Positions 33,633-42,384 of a DNA stretch of 64,000 nucleotides are shown here, piece by piece. A program made the position numbers and the translations under genes. The notes beneath the pieces were generated by a model. The model had not been told where the DNA came from and did no database searches. It worked only from the letters and a program-made list of their open reading frames with translations. This DNA comes from Fibrella aquatilis. Lineage in GTDB: Bacteria > Bacteroidota > Bacteroidia > Cytophagales > Spirosomataceae. The stretch is taken from NCBI RefSeq assembly GCF_017353255.1, contig NZ_JAFMYU010000014.1:111462-175461 (forward strand), given 5' to 3'. Within the stretch, counting starts at the first letter, position 1; each line of letters opens with the position of its first letter.

Positions 33633-34661
33633 ATGATTCGCCGCTACTCAACGTTAGTCTTTCTGTTGCTTGCCGCCTGCGCCCCGCGCTACAAAGGGCC
33701 GGTGACGGACCATTTCAATGGCAAAAAATTTGTCAACACCGGCCCACCCGTGGTGCGGCAGGGGGGACTGTTCAAGTGGCTGCTCCACCGCGACAAAGGC
33801 CCTTGGCTAGACAACCCCAATGCGCAGCCCGGACCCAAACCCCAAACCCGCATCTACGGCGACAGTCTGGTGGTCACGTTTGTAGGTCATTCCAGCTTCC
33901 TGTTGCAAACCGACGGCCTCAACATCCTGACCGACCCTGTGTGGAGCAACAAGATTGGTCCCACCAAATGGCTGGGTATCAAACGCCGCCGTCCGCCCGG
34001 CATCCGCTACGAAGATCTGCCGCCTATCGACGTGGTGATGCTGAGCCATTGCCACTACGATCACCTTGATTTACACACCCTTAAACGACTAGCTAAGGAT
34101 TTCAATCCACTCATGGTTACGCCGCTGGGAGTGTCCTACCTACCTAAAAAAGTAGGCGGCAAAACCACCCGTGAACTGGACTGGAACGACACGCTGCGGG
34201 TATTGCCCAACCTGACCGTAACCGCCACTGAGGCCCGCCACTTCAGCAACCGCGGCATGGGCGACCGTGACCGAACGCTCTGGGCGGGCTATCTGCTTCA
34301 TACCCGGTTTGGCACGATCTACTTCGCGGGAGACACCGGCTACGGCGATTTATTTCCCAAAATTGCCCAACGCGCCGCGCAAAGCCCATCTGGCCCCGTC
34401 AAGCTGGCCATGCTGCCCATTGGCTCTTACCGCCCCACGTGGTTTATGGCCCCGGTGCATATGTCGCCCATCGGGGCGGTGCAGGCCTTTTCCGACCTGG
34501 GTCGTCCGCAGACTGTGGGCATTCATTTTGGCACTTTCCAGCAGGGCGACGACGGCCTGTTTGAACCCCGCGATGACTTGACGGCTGAACTCCTGAAGCA
34601 AAAAATTCCCCTCCAACGCTTCACCGTGCCGGTAGAAGGGAAGGGGGTTGTTTATAAGTGA
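33633..34661 (+). CDS. Lipoprotein metallo-beta-lactamase-fold hydrolase, NAPE-PLD/UlaG-like
   Basis: 342 residues from the ATG at 33633 (a GTG lies two codons upstream). Lipobox LVFLLLAAC at the N-terminus. Metal motif SHCHYDHLD (HxHxDH), plus VGHSSFLLQTDGLNILTDPV and FAGDTGYGD and HMSPIGAVQAFSDLG, the pattern of N-acyl-phosphatidylethanolamine phospholipase D-like hydrolases. It may act on lipids or cell-envelope substrates at the membrane. The last residues and the stop (VYK, TGA) fall in the left arm of repeat H8. Confidence 0.88.
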   Translation: MIRRYSTLVFLLLAACAPRYKGPVTDHFNGKKFVNTGPPVVRQGGLFKWLLHRDKGPWLDNPNAQPGPKPQTRIYGDSLVVTFVGHSSFLLQTDGLNILTDPVWSNKIGPTKWLGIKRRRPPGIRYEDLPPIDVVMLSHCHYDHLDLHTLKRLAKDFNPLMVTPLGVSYLPKKVGGKTTRELDWNDTLRVLPNLTVTATEARHFSNRGMGDRDRTLWAGYLLHTRFGTIYFAGDTGYGDLFPKIAQRAAQSPSGPVKLAMLPIGSYRPTWFMAPVHMSPIGAVQAFSDLGRPQTVGIHFGTFQQGDDGLFEPRDDLTAELLKQKIPLQRFTVPVEGKGVVYK

Positions 34662-34754
34662 TAAGTGCTGAGTGGTAAACGGTGAGTTTGCTTACGCTAG
34701 CGTAACTACTATGGCGTAAGCAAACTCACCGTTTACCACTCAGCACTTATCACT
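34657..34754. repeat. Heptad-arm inverted repeat H8, 41-bp perfect arms
   Basis: Arms 34657-34697 and 34714-34754 match 41/41, loop 16 nt. Units AGTGATA, AGTGCTG, AGTGGTA, AACGGTG, then core TTTGCTTACGC. Lies between convergent genes; the stop of the MBL gene is inside the left arm and the M28 stop is 6 bp beyond the right arm. Confidence 0.95.
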
Positions 34755-34760
34755 ATTCTC

Positions 34761-36239
34761 TCACCGCTCCAGCTTAAACCCCACATCCACAGCCGGTTTC
34801 GTGGCGCCGTTGGCTACGCGCCAGGCGGTGAGGTACATCCAGCGGGTCATACGGGTGAGCTTGGCGTAGTCGATGCGGGCGGGTTCGTCGCGGGGGGTGT
34901 GGTAGTCGGGGTGCAGGAGCGTGGTGAAGCAAATAGCCGGGATACCCGCGCGGGCATAAGGCAGGTGGTCCGACCGGAAATACCAGCCTTCGGGGTGGTC
35001 GGGGCGGTCCCAGAGCGTGTCAAGTTTAAATTTCGTGTCGGCCCTATTGGCTTCCATCGCGTCGTTGACCAAGGCTATCGAGTTGCGGTGCGGCAGTTGC
35101 GACCCCAGCAAGGCGGCTGAATCGGGGTTGTTGCGGCCCATCATTTCGCCATTCAACACCGCCACAATGCTTGATTTGGGCACCATGGGGTGTTCCACAA
35201 AATACCGAGACCCCAGCAAACCGCGCTCTTCGGCGCCGTGGAAAACGATCAGCAGGCTGCGCTTGCCTGGTTTTTGCACAAACGCCCGGCCAATAGCCAG
35301 CGCCGCCGCGCAACCCGTAGCGTTATCATCGGCCCCGTTATAAATCGAATCACCGGCCACAGCCCGCCGAATGCCGTCGTGGTCCTGATGGGTGCTGATA
35401 AGCACATTTTCGTCGCGCAGTTTAGGATCAGTGCCGGGCAGTTTCGCCACAATATTCACCGACGGGTAGCTAAAGCTTTCTACGTTCACCACGTTGGTAA
35501 ACTGTTGATTAGGCTGTTTCACCAGTGGCAACTTGTCGGCGGGCATCCAGAGCAGCGGCGCCTGCGAAAATACCCGCGTGTTGGGGCCACCCGGCAGGTC
35601 ATACCGGCCCATTTCCATAGCGCTGCTCCACCAGTTATACACCGCCTGCGCCCGGTCGTCGGAGATAAAAATGGTGGCCACGGCCCCGGCTTTGACCAAT
35701 TCGGCAGCGCGTTTGTTCATGGTGCTCAGCATAAACCGCCGGAAACTCAGATCGCCCGGTGGGTTGCCCGAAAACAGAATGGCCACCGCCTTCCCCTTCA
35801 CGTCGACGTTGGCCATGTCGGCGGGGGTGCCCGTGCCGACGTACACTAGTGGGGCGTCAACCGAGGCAATGGCGGGGGCCAGGGCAATCACGTCGGGGCC
35901 GTAGGTAAAGGCTTTGCCGCCCAGCACAAACCGGCTCGTTTCGCTCACTCGGGTACGTTGGATGTGGAAAAACTGGAAGTAGGTGCCGTCATCACCAGCC
36001 GGTTGCAGGCCCATGGCCCGCAGTTGCTCAGCGATCCAGGCTGAGGCTTTTAACTCGTTGAGCGACCCCGCCACGCGCCCCTGAAAGTGGTCATCGGCCA
36101 GTTTATAGAGATCACGTTTAATGTCGGCCTCTTTAATAGCCTGCCGGTTGTCTGAAGGCACTTTTTGGGCAAAAACGGCGCACGAAGAAAGAGACAGTAG
36201 GAGAGCGGCCAGCCCAATACGTTGAGTAAGGTTGATCAC
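34761..36239 (-). CDS. M28 family zinc peptidase
   Basis: 492 residues, GTG start, signal peptide (IGLAALLLSLSSCAVFAQ; the Cys also makes a lipobox possible). A PA domain near residues 130-270 is inserted as in secreted M28 aminopeptidases. Zinc ligands can be assigned: ISTHQDHDG, YNGADDNATG, the catalytic HGAEERGLLGS, NGEMMGR and HPDYHTPRDEP. It should hydrolyse peptides outside the cytoplasm. It is bracketed by hairpins H9 (upstream) and H8 (downstream). Confidence 0.93.
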   Translation of the reverse strand: MINLTQRIGLAALLLSLSSCAVFAQKVPSDNRQAIKEADIKRDLYKLADDHFQGRVAGSLNELKASAWIAEQLRAMGLQPAGDDGTYFQFFHIQRTRVSETSRFVLGGKAFTYGPDVIALAPAIASVDAPLVYVGTGTPADMANVDVKGKAVAILFSGNPPGDLSFRRFMLSTMNKRAAELVKAGAVATIFISDDRAQAVYNWWSSAMEMGRYDLPGGPNTRVFSQAPLLWMPADKLPLVKQPNQQFTNVVNVESFSYPSVNIVAKLPGTDPKLRDENVLISTHQDHDGIRRAVAGDSIYNGADDNATGCAAALAIGRAFVQKPGKRSLLIVFHGAEERGLLGSRYFVEHPMVPKSSIVAVLNGEMMGRNNPDSAALLGSQLPHRNSIALVNDAMEANRADTKFKLDTLWDRPDHPEGWYFRSDHLPYARAGIPAICFTTLLHPDYHTPRDEPARIDYAKLTRMTRWMYLTAWRVANGATKPAVDVGFKLER

Positions 36240-36306
36240 AGAAACAGTCGGTTAGATGAAGAACGAAAGTAGCCTATTCTACATAAATGCAGTGATAAAG
36301 AAGGTA

Positions 36307-36372
36307 TGATGTGGCTTTGCGAGTGTTGGCTTCGCGTCCGGACGCGAAGCCAACACTCGCAAAGCCACATCA
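36307..36372. repeat. Loopless 66-bp perfect palindrome H9
   Basis: 33-bp arms 36307-36339 and 36340-36372 with no spacer, perfect throughout. Contains two related phrases, GTGGCTTTGCG and GTTGGCTTCGCG, the second being the core of H3. Lies between divergent genes, upstream of both. As DNA it could extrude as a cruciform. Confidence 0.95.
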
Positions 36373-36422
36373 GTAAAATAGGTTGACACACTGGTTATTA
36401 ACTAAATCAGCATCAACGTGTA

Positions 36423-38774
36423 ATGACCCTTCTAGCTGCATCGTTCTGGCTCTGGCAATTGCTGGGGCGGCTTCATCCGCTTATCGTTCATTTTCCGGTT
36501 GGGCTGCTATGCGTCGCGGGTTTGCTCGAACTGGTTGGGGCATTTCGGCGGTCGGGCGAGTGGCGGGCTGGTGTTCGGGCTATGGTCTGGATCGGAGCTG
36601 GTAGCGCGGTTGTGGCGGCGGCATTGGGGCTGCTGTTGGTCAATCAGGAAAGCTATACCGGGGCCACCGTTGCCACCCACCAATGGCTGGGTGTAGCTAC
36701 CATGGCCCTCGCGCTCCTGACGGTCATTGCCCTGCAAGCAAAGCGTATCGTGCTGTACCGCAGCTTATTAGCCATAACCGTTATTGGCCTCAGCCTGGCC
36801 GGACATTACGGGGCCATGGTTACCCACGGCGACGATTACCTCAGCAGCGTGCTACCTTCCGGCCAGCCCGCCACCGCGCCCGCCGACCCGAAATTTGCCT
36901 TCGCCAGCACCGGTCAACCGCTTGATGCCAAGCAGGTGGCGCAGCTAAATCTAGACGTACGGTCTATTCTGGCCCACAACTGCTACAGTTGCCACGGGGC
37001 CAATAAAGTGAAAGGTGGTTTGCGGCTCGACAGTCGGGCGGCGGTGATGACAGGCGGCGACGATGGCCCTGTGCTGGTGGCCCATTTTCCCGAAAAAAGC
37101 GACCTCATTCGACGCGTGAAACTCCCCGCCGGGCACGACGATGCCATGCCCACCAAAGGCAAGCGACTGACCGATAGTGAGATCGCTTTGCTCGAATTCT
37201 GGATAAAACAGGGTGCGCCCTGGCCCAATGGCCCGGAAAAGAGCCTGTATCGTGTGGCTGCGCTGGAACCCCGTACTCCTGCTCTGCCCCCCGCCACCGC
37301 TGACTTGACAAACCCCGTCGACCGGTTTGTGAACGTGTATTTTCGGCAGCACCATATTGCCTGGAAAGCTCCTGTGGATGACCAGACGTACCTGCGCCGG
37401 GTGTATCTGGACGTGGTGGGGCTGTTGCCGTCGCCGGAGCAGGTAAGCGCCTTCACAGCCGATACCCGGCCTGACAAGCGGGAACGGCTGGTGCATGAGC
37501 TGCTAACCCGCGATGCCGACTACGCCCAGCACTGGATGACCTTCTGGAACGACGCCCTACGCAACGACTACACCGGCACGGGCTATATTACGGGTGGCCG
37601 GTTCGACATTACCAACTGGCTCTACACCTCGCTGAAGGCCAATAAGCCTTACAATCAGTTTGTTCGGGAGTTGGTTAGCCCCACCAAAGCGTCGGCGGGA
37701 TTTATCAAGGGGATTCACTGGCGCGGCACGATCAACGCGAGTCAGAAAACCGAGATGCAGGCGGCCCAAAACGTGTCGCAGGTGCTGCTGGGGCTAAACC
37801 TGAAGTGCGCCTCCTGCCACGACAGCTTCATCAGCGACTGGAAACTGGCCGACGCCTATGCTTTCGCTAATGTGTTTTCCGACACGATTCTGGAGATCAA
37901 CCGCTGCGACAAACCAACCGGAAAGATGGCCGACCGGAAAATTATTTTTCAACAGCTGGGTACCATCAACGGAAAGGCACCAACGGCTGAACGCCTTCGC
38001 CAACTGGCCGAGTTTATGGTGCAGCCCAAAAATGGACGGCTCTACCGCACGGTGGTGAACCGGGTGTGGGCGCAGGTAATGGGCCGGGGCCTAGTGGAAC
38101 CCGTCGACGTGATGGACAACGAACCCTGGAGCCAGGATCTACTCGACTGGCTGGCCACTGACTTTGTGTCTAACCGATACAATATCAAGGCGTTACTGGC
38201 CCAAATCCTGACTTCCCGAACCTACCAGCTACCCACTGTTGGCGTAAAAGACCCGGATGCGCTGATGGCCCCCGGCTTTGTATTCACGGGCATGGTGCGC
38301 CGCCGACTCACCGCCGAACAATTTGCCGATGCTGTCAGCGCCGTGTTTACCCCGATCTATCCCGACTCGGCGGTGGTGACGACGCTTTTGCCCAGACAGA
38401 TTGGGCGGGAGATGCCTTTTGCACGGGCCGTTTTCGTGAAAAATGACCCGTTCCTGACCGCGTTGGGTAGGCCCAACCGCGAAACCGTCAGCACCAGCCG
38501 GACGTCGCAGGCGAACCTGTTGCAGGCGCTGGAACTGACCAATGGTGAGCAGTTTAACAAAGCGCTCAGCCGCGCCGCACAGCAATGGAAAACAAGGTAT
38601 CCGGCGGCAGATGTATTGGTTAAACAGTTGTATAAGAAGGCGTTAGCTCGTGAACCAACCTTAAAAGAGCAAGCAGTTGCCGAGCGAATTATTGGCGCAC
38701 AACCGGGCACCGAAGGCGTTCAGGACCTGATTTGGGCTATCAGCCTGCACCCCGAATTTCAGTTGATTTACTGA
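36423..38774 (+). CDS. DUF2231-cytochrome c-DUF1549/DUF1553 membrane protein
   Basis: 783 residues. Residues 1-130 are a DUF2231-like membrane domain (GRLHPLIVHFPVGLLCVAGL). A planctomycete-type cytochrome domain follows with CYSCHG (heme), then DUF1549 (VDRFVNVYF...YLRRVYLDVVGLLPSPEQ) with a second CASCH near residue 460, and DUF1553 to the end (EFMVQPKNGRLYRTVVNRVW). Such proteins are probably electron-transfer or polymer-degradation components. They are usually followed by a DUF1501 gene; none is present here, the next gene being a GH13 glucosidase. Confidence 0.85.
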   Translation: MTLLAASFWLWQLLGRLHPLIVHFPVGLLCVAGLLELVGAFRRSGEWRAGVRAMVWIGAGSAVVAAALGLLLVNQESYTGATVATHQWLGVATMALALLTVIALQAKRIVLYRSLLAITVIGLSLAGHYGAMVTHGDDYLSSVLPSGQPATAPADPKFAFASTGQPLDAKQVAQLNLDVRSILAHNCYSCHGANKVKGGLRLDSRAAVMTGGDDGPVLVAHFPEKSDLIRRVKLPAGHDDAMPTKGKRLTDSEIALLEFWIKQGAPWPNGPEKSLYRVAALEPRTPALPPATADLTNPVDRFVNVYFRQHHIAWKAPVDDQTYLRRVYLDVVGLLPSPEQVSAFTADTRPDKRERLVHELLTRDADYAQHWMTFWNDALRNDYTGTGYITGGRFDITNWLYTSLKANKPYNQFVRELVSPTKASAGFIKGIHWRGTINASQKTEMQAAQNVSQVLLGLNLKCASCHDSFISDWKLADAYAFANVFSDTILEINRCDKPTGKMADRKIIFQQLGTINGKAPTAERLRQLAEFMVQPKNGRLYRTVVNRVWAQVMGRGLVEPVDVMDNEPWSQDLLDWLATDFVSNRYNIKALLAQILTSRTYQLPTVGVKDPDALMAPGFVFTGMVRRRLTAEQFADAVSAVFTPIYPDSAVVTTLLPRQIGREMPFARAVFVKNDPFLTALGRPNRETVSTSRTSQANLLQALELTNGEQFNKALSRAAQQWKTRYPAADVLVKQLYKKALAREPTLKEQAVAERIIGAQPGTEGVQDLIWAISLHPEFQLIY

Positions 38775-38855
38775 AAAAGTACGGAACGCAGACGAGGCGG
38801 CCAATAGGAGAAAGCTTGTGCTTACTTTAGCCAAAACTTATGCGCAGAAATAGTA

Positions 38856-40541
38856 ATGCCCGACTATAAAGAATCCATTATTTACCAGATCTACCCGCGC
38901 TCTTTTGCCGACGCTGACGGCGACGGCGTGGGCGATTTGCGGGGCATCATTGGCAAGCTCGATTACCTGGCCGATCTGGGCATCGACATCCTATGGCTTA
39001 GCCCCATTTTCCAGTCGCCAAACGCCGATAATGGCTATGATATTGCTGATTATGAAGCTATTATGCCGCAATTCGGCACTATGGCCGACTTTGAGGAACT
39101 GCTGGTCGGGGCGCACCAGCGCGGCCTAAACCTGATTCTGGACCTGGTAGTCAACCACAGTTCCGACGAACACCGCTGGTTTCAGGAAAGCCGCAGGAGC
39201 AAAGACAACCCGTATCGGGATTATTATATCTGGCGAAAAGAGATTAACAACTGGCAGTCGTTTTTTTCTGGCCCGGCCTGGAAATGGGATGAGCAAACGG
39301 GGGAATATTACCTGCATTTGTTCGCCGAAAAGCAGCCCGATCTCAACTGGGAGAACCCCCGGCTGCGGCAGGAGATTTACCAGATGATGCGGTTCTGGCT
39401 CGACAAGGGCGTAGACGGGTTTCGGATGGACGTGATTCCGTTCTTGTCGAAAGACCCCAATTTCCCCGATTACCCCGAAGGCCGCTTTGGCGACCTGACC
39501 ATCCACGCCAACGGGCCGCGTATTCACGAATTCTTGCAGGAAATGTACCGGGAAGTGCTGGCGCATTACACCACTCATGACGGCAACAGGTTGATTACCA
39601 TTGGCGAAGGCTTCGGTGTGTCGGCAGATGAGGCGAATTTGTATGTAGGCGACAACCGGCACGAGTTGGGCATGATCTACCACTTCGACCATGCTGTGCC
39701 GCGCGAAGAGTACCGCTTCATCGATCCTGCGCCGGAGTTCACGCTGCCGCAGTTGAAAGCCATCTTCAGCAAATGGAACACTGCGCTGCAAACGCCTGTC
39801 TCTGAGCATGGTACGGATTCGGGTGCGGGCTGGCAGAACGTTTATTTCGGCAACCACGACAACCCCCGCGTACTCAGCCGCTTTGGTGATCCCGACCGGT
39901 TTCATTACCAATCGGCTACGGCGCTGGCCACGGTGCTGCTCACTCAACGGGGTACGCCGGGCATCTATCAGGGCGACGAAATCGGCATGACCAACTGCCC
40001 GTTTACGAACATCGACGACTACGACGATATTCAGGTGCGCAACGCTTGGCAGGCACTGGTGGCACCCAACCCCAGCCTGGCCGATACATTTCTGACCACC
40101 GCCAACCGCATTGCCCGCGACCACGCCCGCACCCCCATGCAGTGGACGGGTGACTCACCGGACCGGCCGGGTGCAGGATTCACCACCGGCACACCCTGGC
40201 TGACGATCAATCCCAATACAACGGCTATTAATGTGGCTGCGCAACAAGCTGATAACCAGTCGGTTTTGGCTTACTACAAACGCCTAATTCACCTCCGCAA
40301 GCAGACCTCCGCCCTGCACCACGGCACCTACCGCGATCTGCTCCCCGATCACCCCACCGTTTGGGCGTTCGAGCGGGTACTGGATAAGGTTAGGTTCATT
40401 ACCGTCGTCAATTTTTCGTCCGAAAACGTACTTGTTCCCGTAGGTGTAACTGGCAATCTGGTGCTGGGAAATTACGGTGACGAGCATAGTGAGCTACGCG
40501 CCTGGGAAGCGCGGGTGTTGGTTGGGGAGTATAGTTTGTAG
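38856..40541 (+). CDS. GH13 alpha-glucosidase / oligo-1,6-glucosidase
   Basis: 561 residues, no signal peptide, so cytoplasmic. N-terminus KESIIYQIYPRSFADADGDG is typical of GH13 subfamilies 23/31. Catalytic residues: Asp in GVDGFRMDVI (near residue 192), Glu in ITIGEGFGV (near 251), Asp in YFGNHDNPRVLS (near 334). It hydrolyses small alpha-glucosides. The last residues (SL) and the stop are encoded by heptad sequence of repeat H10. Confidence 0.92.
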   Translation: MPDYKESIIYQIYPRSFADADGDGVGDLRGIIGKLDYLADLGIDILWLSPIFQSPNADNGYDIADYEAIMPQFGTMADFEELLVGAHQRGLNLILDLVVNHSSDEHRWFQESRRSKDNPYRDYYIWRKEINNWQSFFSGPAWKWDEQTGEYYLHLFAEKQPDLNWENPRLRQEIYQMMRFWLDKGVDGFRMDVIPFLSKDPNFPDYPEGRFGDLTIHANGPRIHEFLQEMYREVLAHYTTHDGNRLITIGEGFGVSADEANLYVGDNRHELGMIYHFDHAVPREEYRFIDPAPEFTLPQLKAIFSKWNTALQTPVSEHGTDSGAGWQNVYFGNHDNPRVLSRFGDPDRFHYQSATALATVLLTQRGTPGIYQGDEIGMTNCPFTNIDDYDDIQVRNAWQALVAPNPSLADTFLTTANRIARDHARTPMQWTGDSPDRPGAGFTTGTPWLTINPNTTAINVAAQQADNQSVLAYYKRLIHLRKQTSALHHGTYRDLLPDHPTVWAFERVLDKVRFITVVNFSSENVLVPVGVTGNLVLGNYGDEHSELRAWEARVLVGEYSL

Positions 40542-40565
40542 TTTGTGGTTTGTAGTTTGTAGTTG

Positions 40566-40678
40566 GCTGACGCCTGGCCCCTCGACTGCGCTCGGGGTGA
40601 CAGGTAACTAGATTCAAGCCATTGAGTTGATTCAAGGTTGTTGTCACCCCGAGCGCAGTCGAGGGGCCAGGCGTCAGC
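40566..40678. repeat. Heptad-arm inverted repeat H10, 37-bp perfect inner arms
   Basis: Arms 40566-40602 and 40642-40678 match 37/37, loop 39 nt. The core GGCTGACGCC is followed by CCCTCGACTGCGCTCGGGG inside the arm, unlike other elements. Outside it, plus-strand heptads GTTTGTG and GTTTGTA (40534-40565) are longer on the left than on the right (two units missing). The stop of the GH13 gene lies in the left heptads; convergent gene pair. Confidence 0.9.
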
Positions 40679-40702
40679 AAAACCACAAACCCCTCCCCTT
40701 CC

Positions 40703-42373
40703 TTAACTAAACTGATAATCAACGCCATACACCTGCGAGAGCAGGGTTTGGGGGCCGTCGATGATATGGGCGGCGTGGGGCAGTTTGGGGCTAACCGGCG
40801 ACGAAGCAGCCAGATATTCTTTCACCACCGAATGCATGGTATCGGTGGTGTTTTGCCCGTCGCTCACGCCTTTCAGGCGGCACAGCATATCGGCGGGGTC
40901 TCCTTCGCGCTCACAGGCCGCGAGGGTGTAGATTCGGGCCGGGTCGAGGGATTGGCCACCGATGCGCACGGCCTGCACCCGCTCACCCGCCGGGGCGTAG
41001 GCCTTGAAGTCAACTTCCATGCCTTTGAAACGCACCACCCAGCCGCCCAGCCGTTTGGCGGCATCCTGCGCAAAGACATTTTGCAGTTCGCGCTCCAGCC
41101 AGTCAAGTATTTGTTTACCAGTGGCTTTGGCCGTTCGTACGCGGGCATCAACGGGCAGCATGTCATAGAGATAGCCCTCCGTGATGGCCACCCGCCCGTC
41201 GGGACCAGCGGTGCGCGGGGGGCAAAACCGGAACCCGTTAGACAGCACCACGTCGGACTTAATCTTCCATATCAGGGCATCGGTGATGAGCGTGTCGATG
41301 GTGTTTTCGACTACAAAATTGCGATAGAGCGGTTCAGTGCTGTAGCCCAGCACATGGTTAATGTCGGCTTTGTAAGGGGCTTCCAGCTGCTCCACCAATT
41401 GCTGCACGGCGGGGTTGGCGGGGTATCTTTTGGGGTCTACCTCCAGCAGTTCGTAGCGTTCGCTGGTTACTTTTCCATCTTTCACCGTGAGGTCGAGACG
41501 GCCGATAAACGAACCAAACGCGCCGGGTTCAACCACTTTGGCGTATTTGCCCTGAATAGGCTTGCGCACCCGTTCGTGCGTGTCGGCCCCGAAGATGTAG
41601 TCTACGCCCTCGGTGTCGGGGTGGTTGGCCAGGGCCAGTTGCTGCGACAGCCCCAGGTGCGCCAGCACAATCACCACAGCGCATTGCTCCTGGTTCCGCA
41701 GCACATCGACCCAGTATTTGATGCTCTCGTCGGGTTTGGTATACACGATACCCTTGCTGTACAGAGGCGACTGCCGAATGGGCACCAGCGGGTCGGTATA
41801 GCCCAGAAAACCGATTTTCACGCCCAGCCGGTGCATGGTCTGATAGGGCTGAAAGATCAGTTCGCCCTTTTGGCCGTCGCCCCGGTCGTGGTGCATGTTG
41901 GTACATACCTTGGGTGCCTGAAGCCCGCCTAGCAGGTGCTGCATGGCCTTTTTGTAATAGACCACCTCCCAGTTACCAGGCAAAAACAAATTATAATTAA
42001 GGGCATTGAGCAGCGGCACGAAGGCTTCACCCTGGGTTTTCACCGAGAGCATACTGCCCTGAAACATATCGCCGGTATCGACCAGCACCGTATTGGCCGG
42101 ATTCTTCTGGCGGATGCTTTCGATAGCCGTGGCCAGGTGCGCGTACCCCCCCGTTTTGCGAAACGTAAGTTGATTCTTTTCCCAAAACAGCTCGTCGTGC
42201 GGGTGTAGCTGGCAATGCACATCGGTGGTTTGCAGGAGCGTAATGGTGCCACTACCCGGCCCTTGCTGCGCCTCTATCTCTGCCTTAACAGGCTGACTAA
42301 CAGCCGATAATGGTATACCAGCCGAAGCGCCAGCCAGCAAACCCGTTTGTAGAAAAGATCGTCTGGTGGTCAT
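40703..42373 (-). CDS. SoxB/5'-nucleotidase-like metallophosphoesterase
   Basis: 556 residues. Tat-type signal (TTRRSFLQTGLLAGASAG). The metal-binding motifs of the UshA/SoxB superfamily are in order: TTDVHCQ, VDTGDMFQGS, LPGNWEVVYY, VLAHLGLSQQ, GADTHERV, with the C-terminal nucleotidase domain (VENTIDTLITDALIWKIKSD). The GNWEVVYY stretch is reminiscent of SoxB (GHWE...). Adjacent DsrE and TsdA-like genes support a role in thiosulfate metabolism, but a 5'-nucleotidase activity cannot be excluded from sequence. Confidence 0.75.
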   Translation of the reverse strand: MTTRRSFLQTGLLAGASAGIPLSAVSQPVKAEIEAQQGPGSGTITLLQTTDVHCQLHPHDELFWEKNQLTFRKTGGYAHLATAIESIRQKNPANTVLVDTGDMFQGSMLSVKTQGEAFVPLLNALNYNLFLPGNWEVVYYKKAMQHLLGGLQAPKVCTNMHHDRGDGQKGELIFQPYQTMHRLGVKIGFLGYTDPLVPIRQSPLYSKGIVYTKPDESIKYWVDVLRNQEQCAVVIVLAHLGLSQQLALANHPDTEGVDYIFGADTHERVRKPIQGKYAKVVEPGAFGSFIGRLDLTVKDGKVTSERYELLEVDPKRYPANPAVQQLVEQLEAPYKADINHVLGYSTEPLYRNFVVENTIDTLITDALIWKIKSDVVLSNGFRFCPPRTAGPDGRVAITEGYLYDMLPVDARVRTAKATGKQILDWLERELQNVFAQDAAKRLGGWVVRFKGMEVDFKAYAPAGERVQAVRIGGQSLDPARIYTLAACEREGDPADMLCRLKGVSDGQNTTDTMHSVVKEYLAASSPVSPKLPHAAHIIDGPQTLLSQVYGVDYQFS

Positions 42374-42384
42374 GGGGGGTGGGG

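Noticed and set aside
40748..41932. 394-codon open frame antisense to the SoxB-like gene
   Set aside because: Same shadow effect; the minus-strand gene has clear metal-site motifs.
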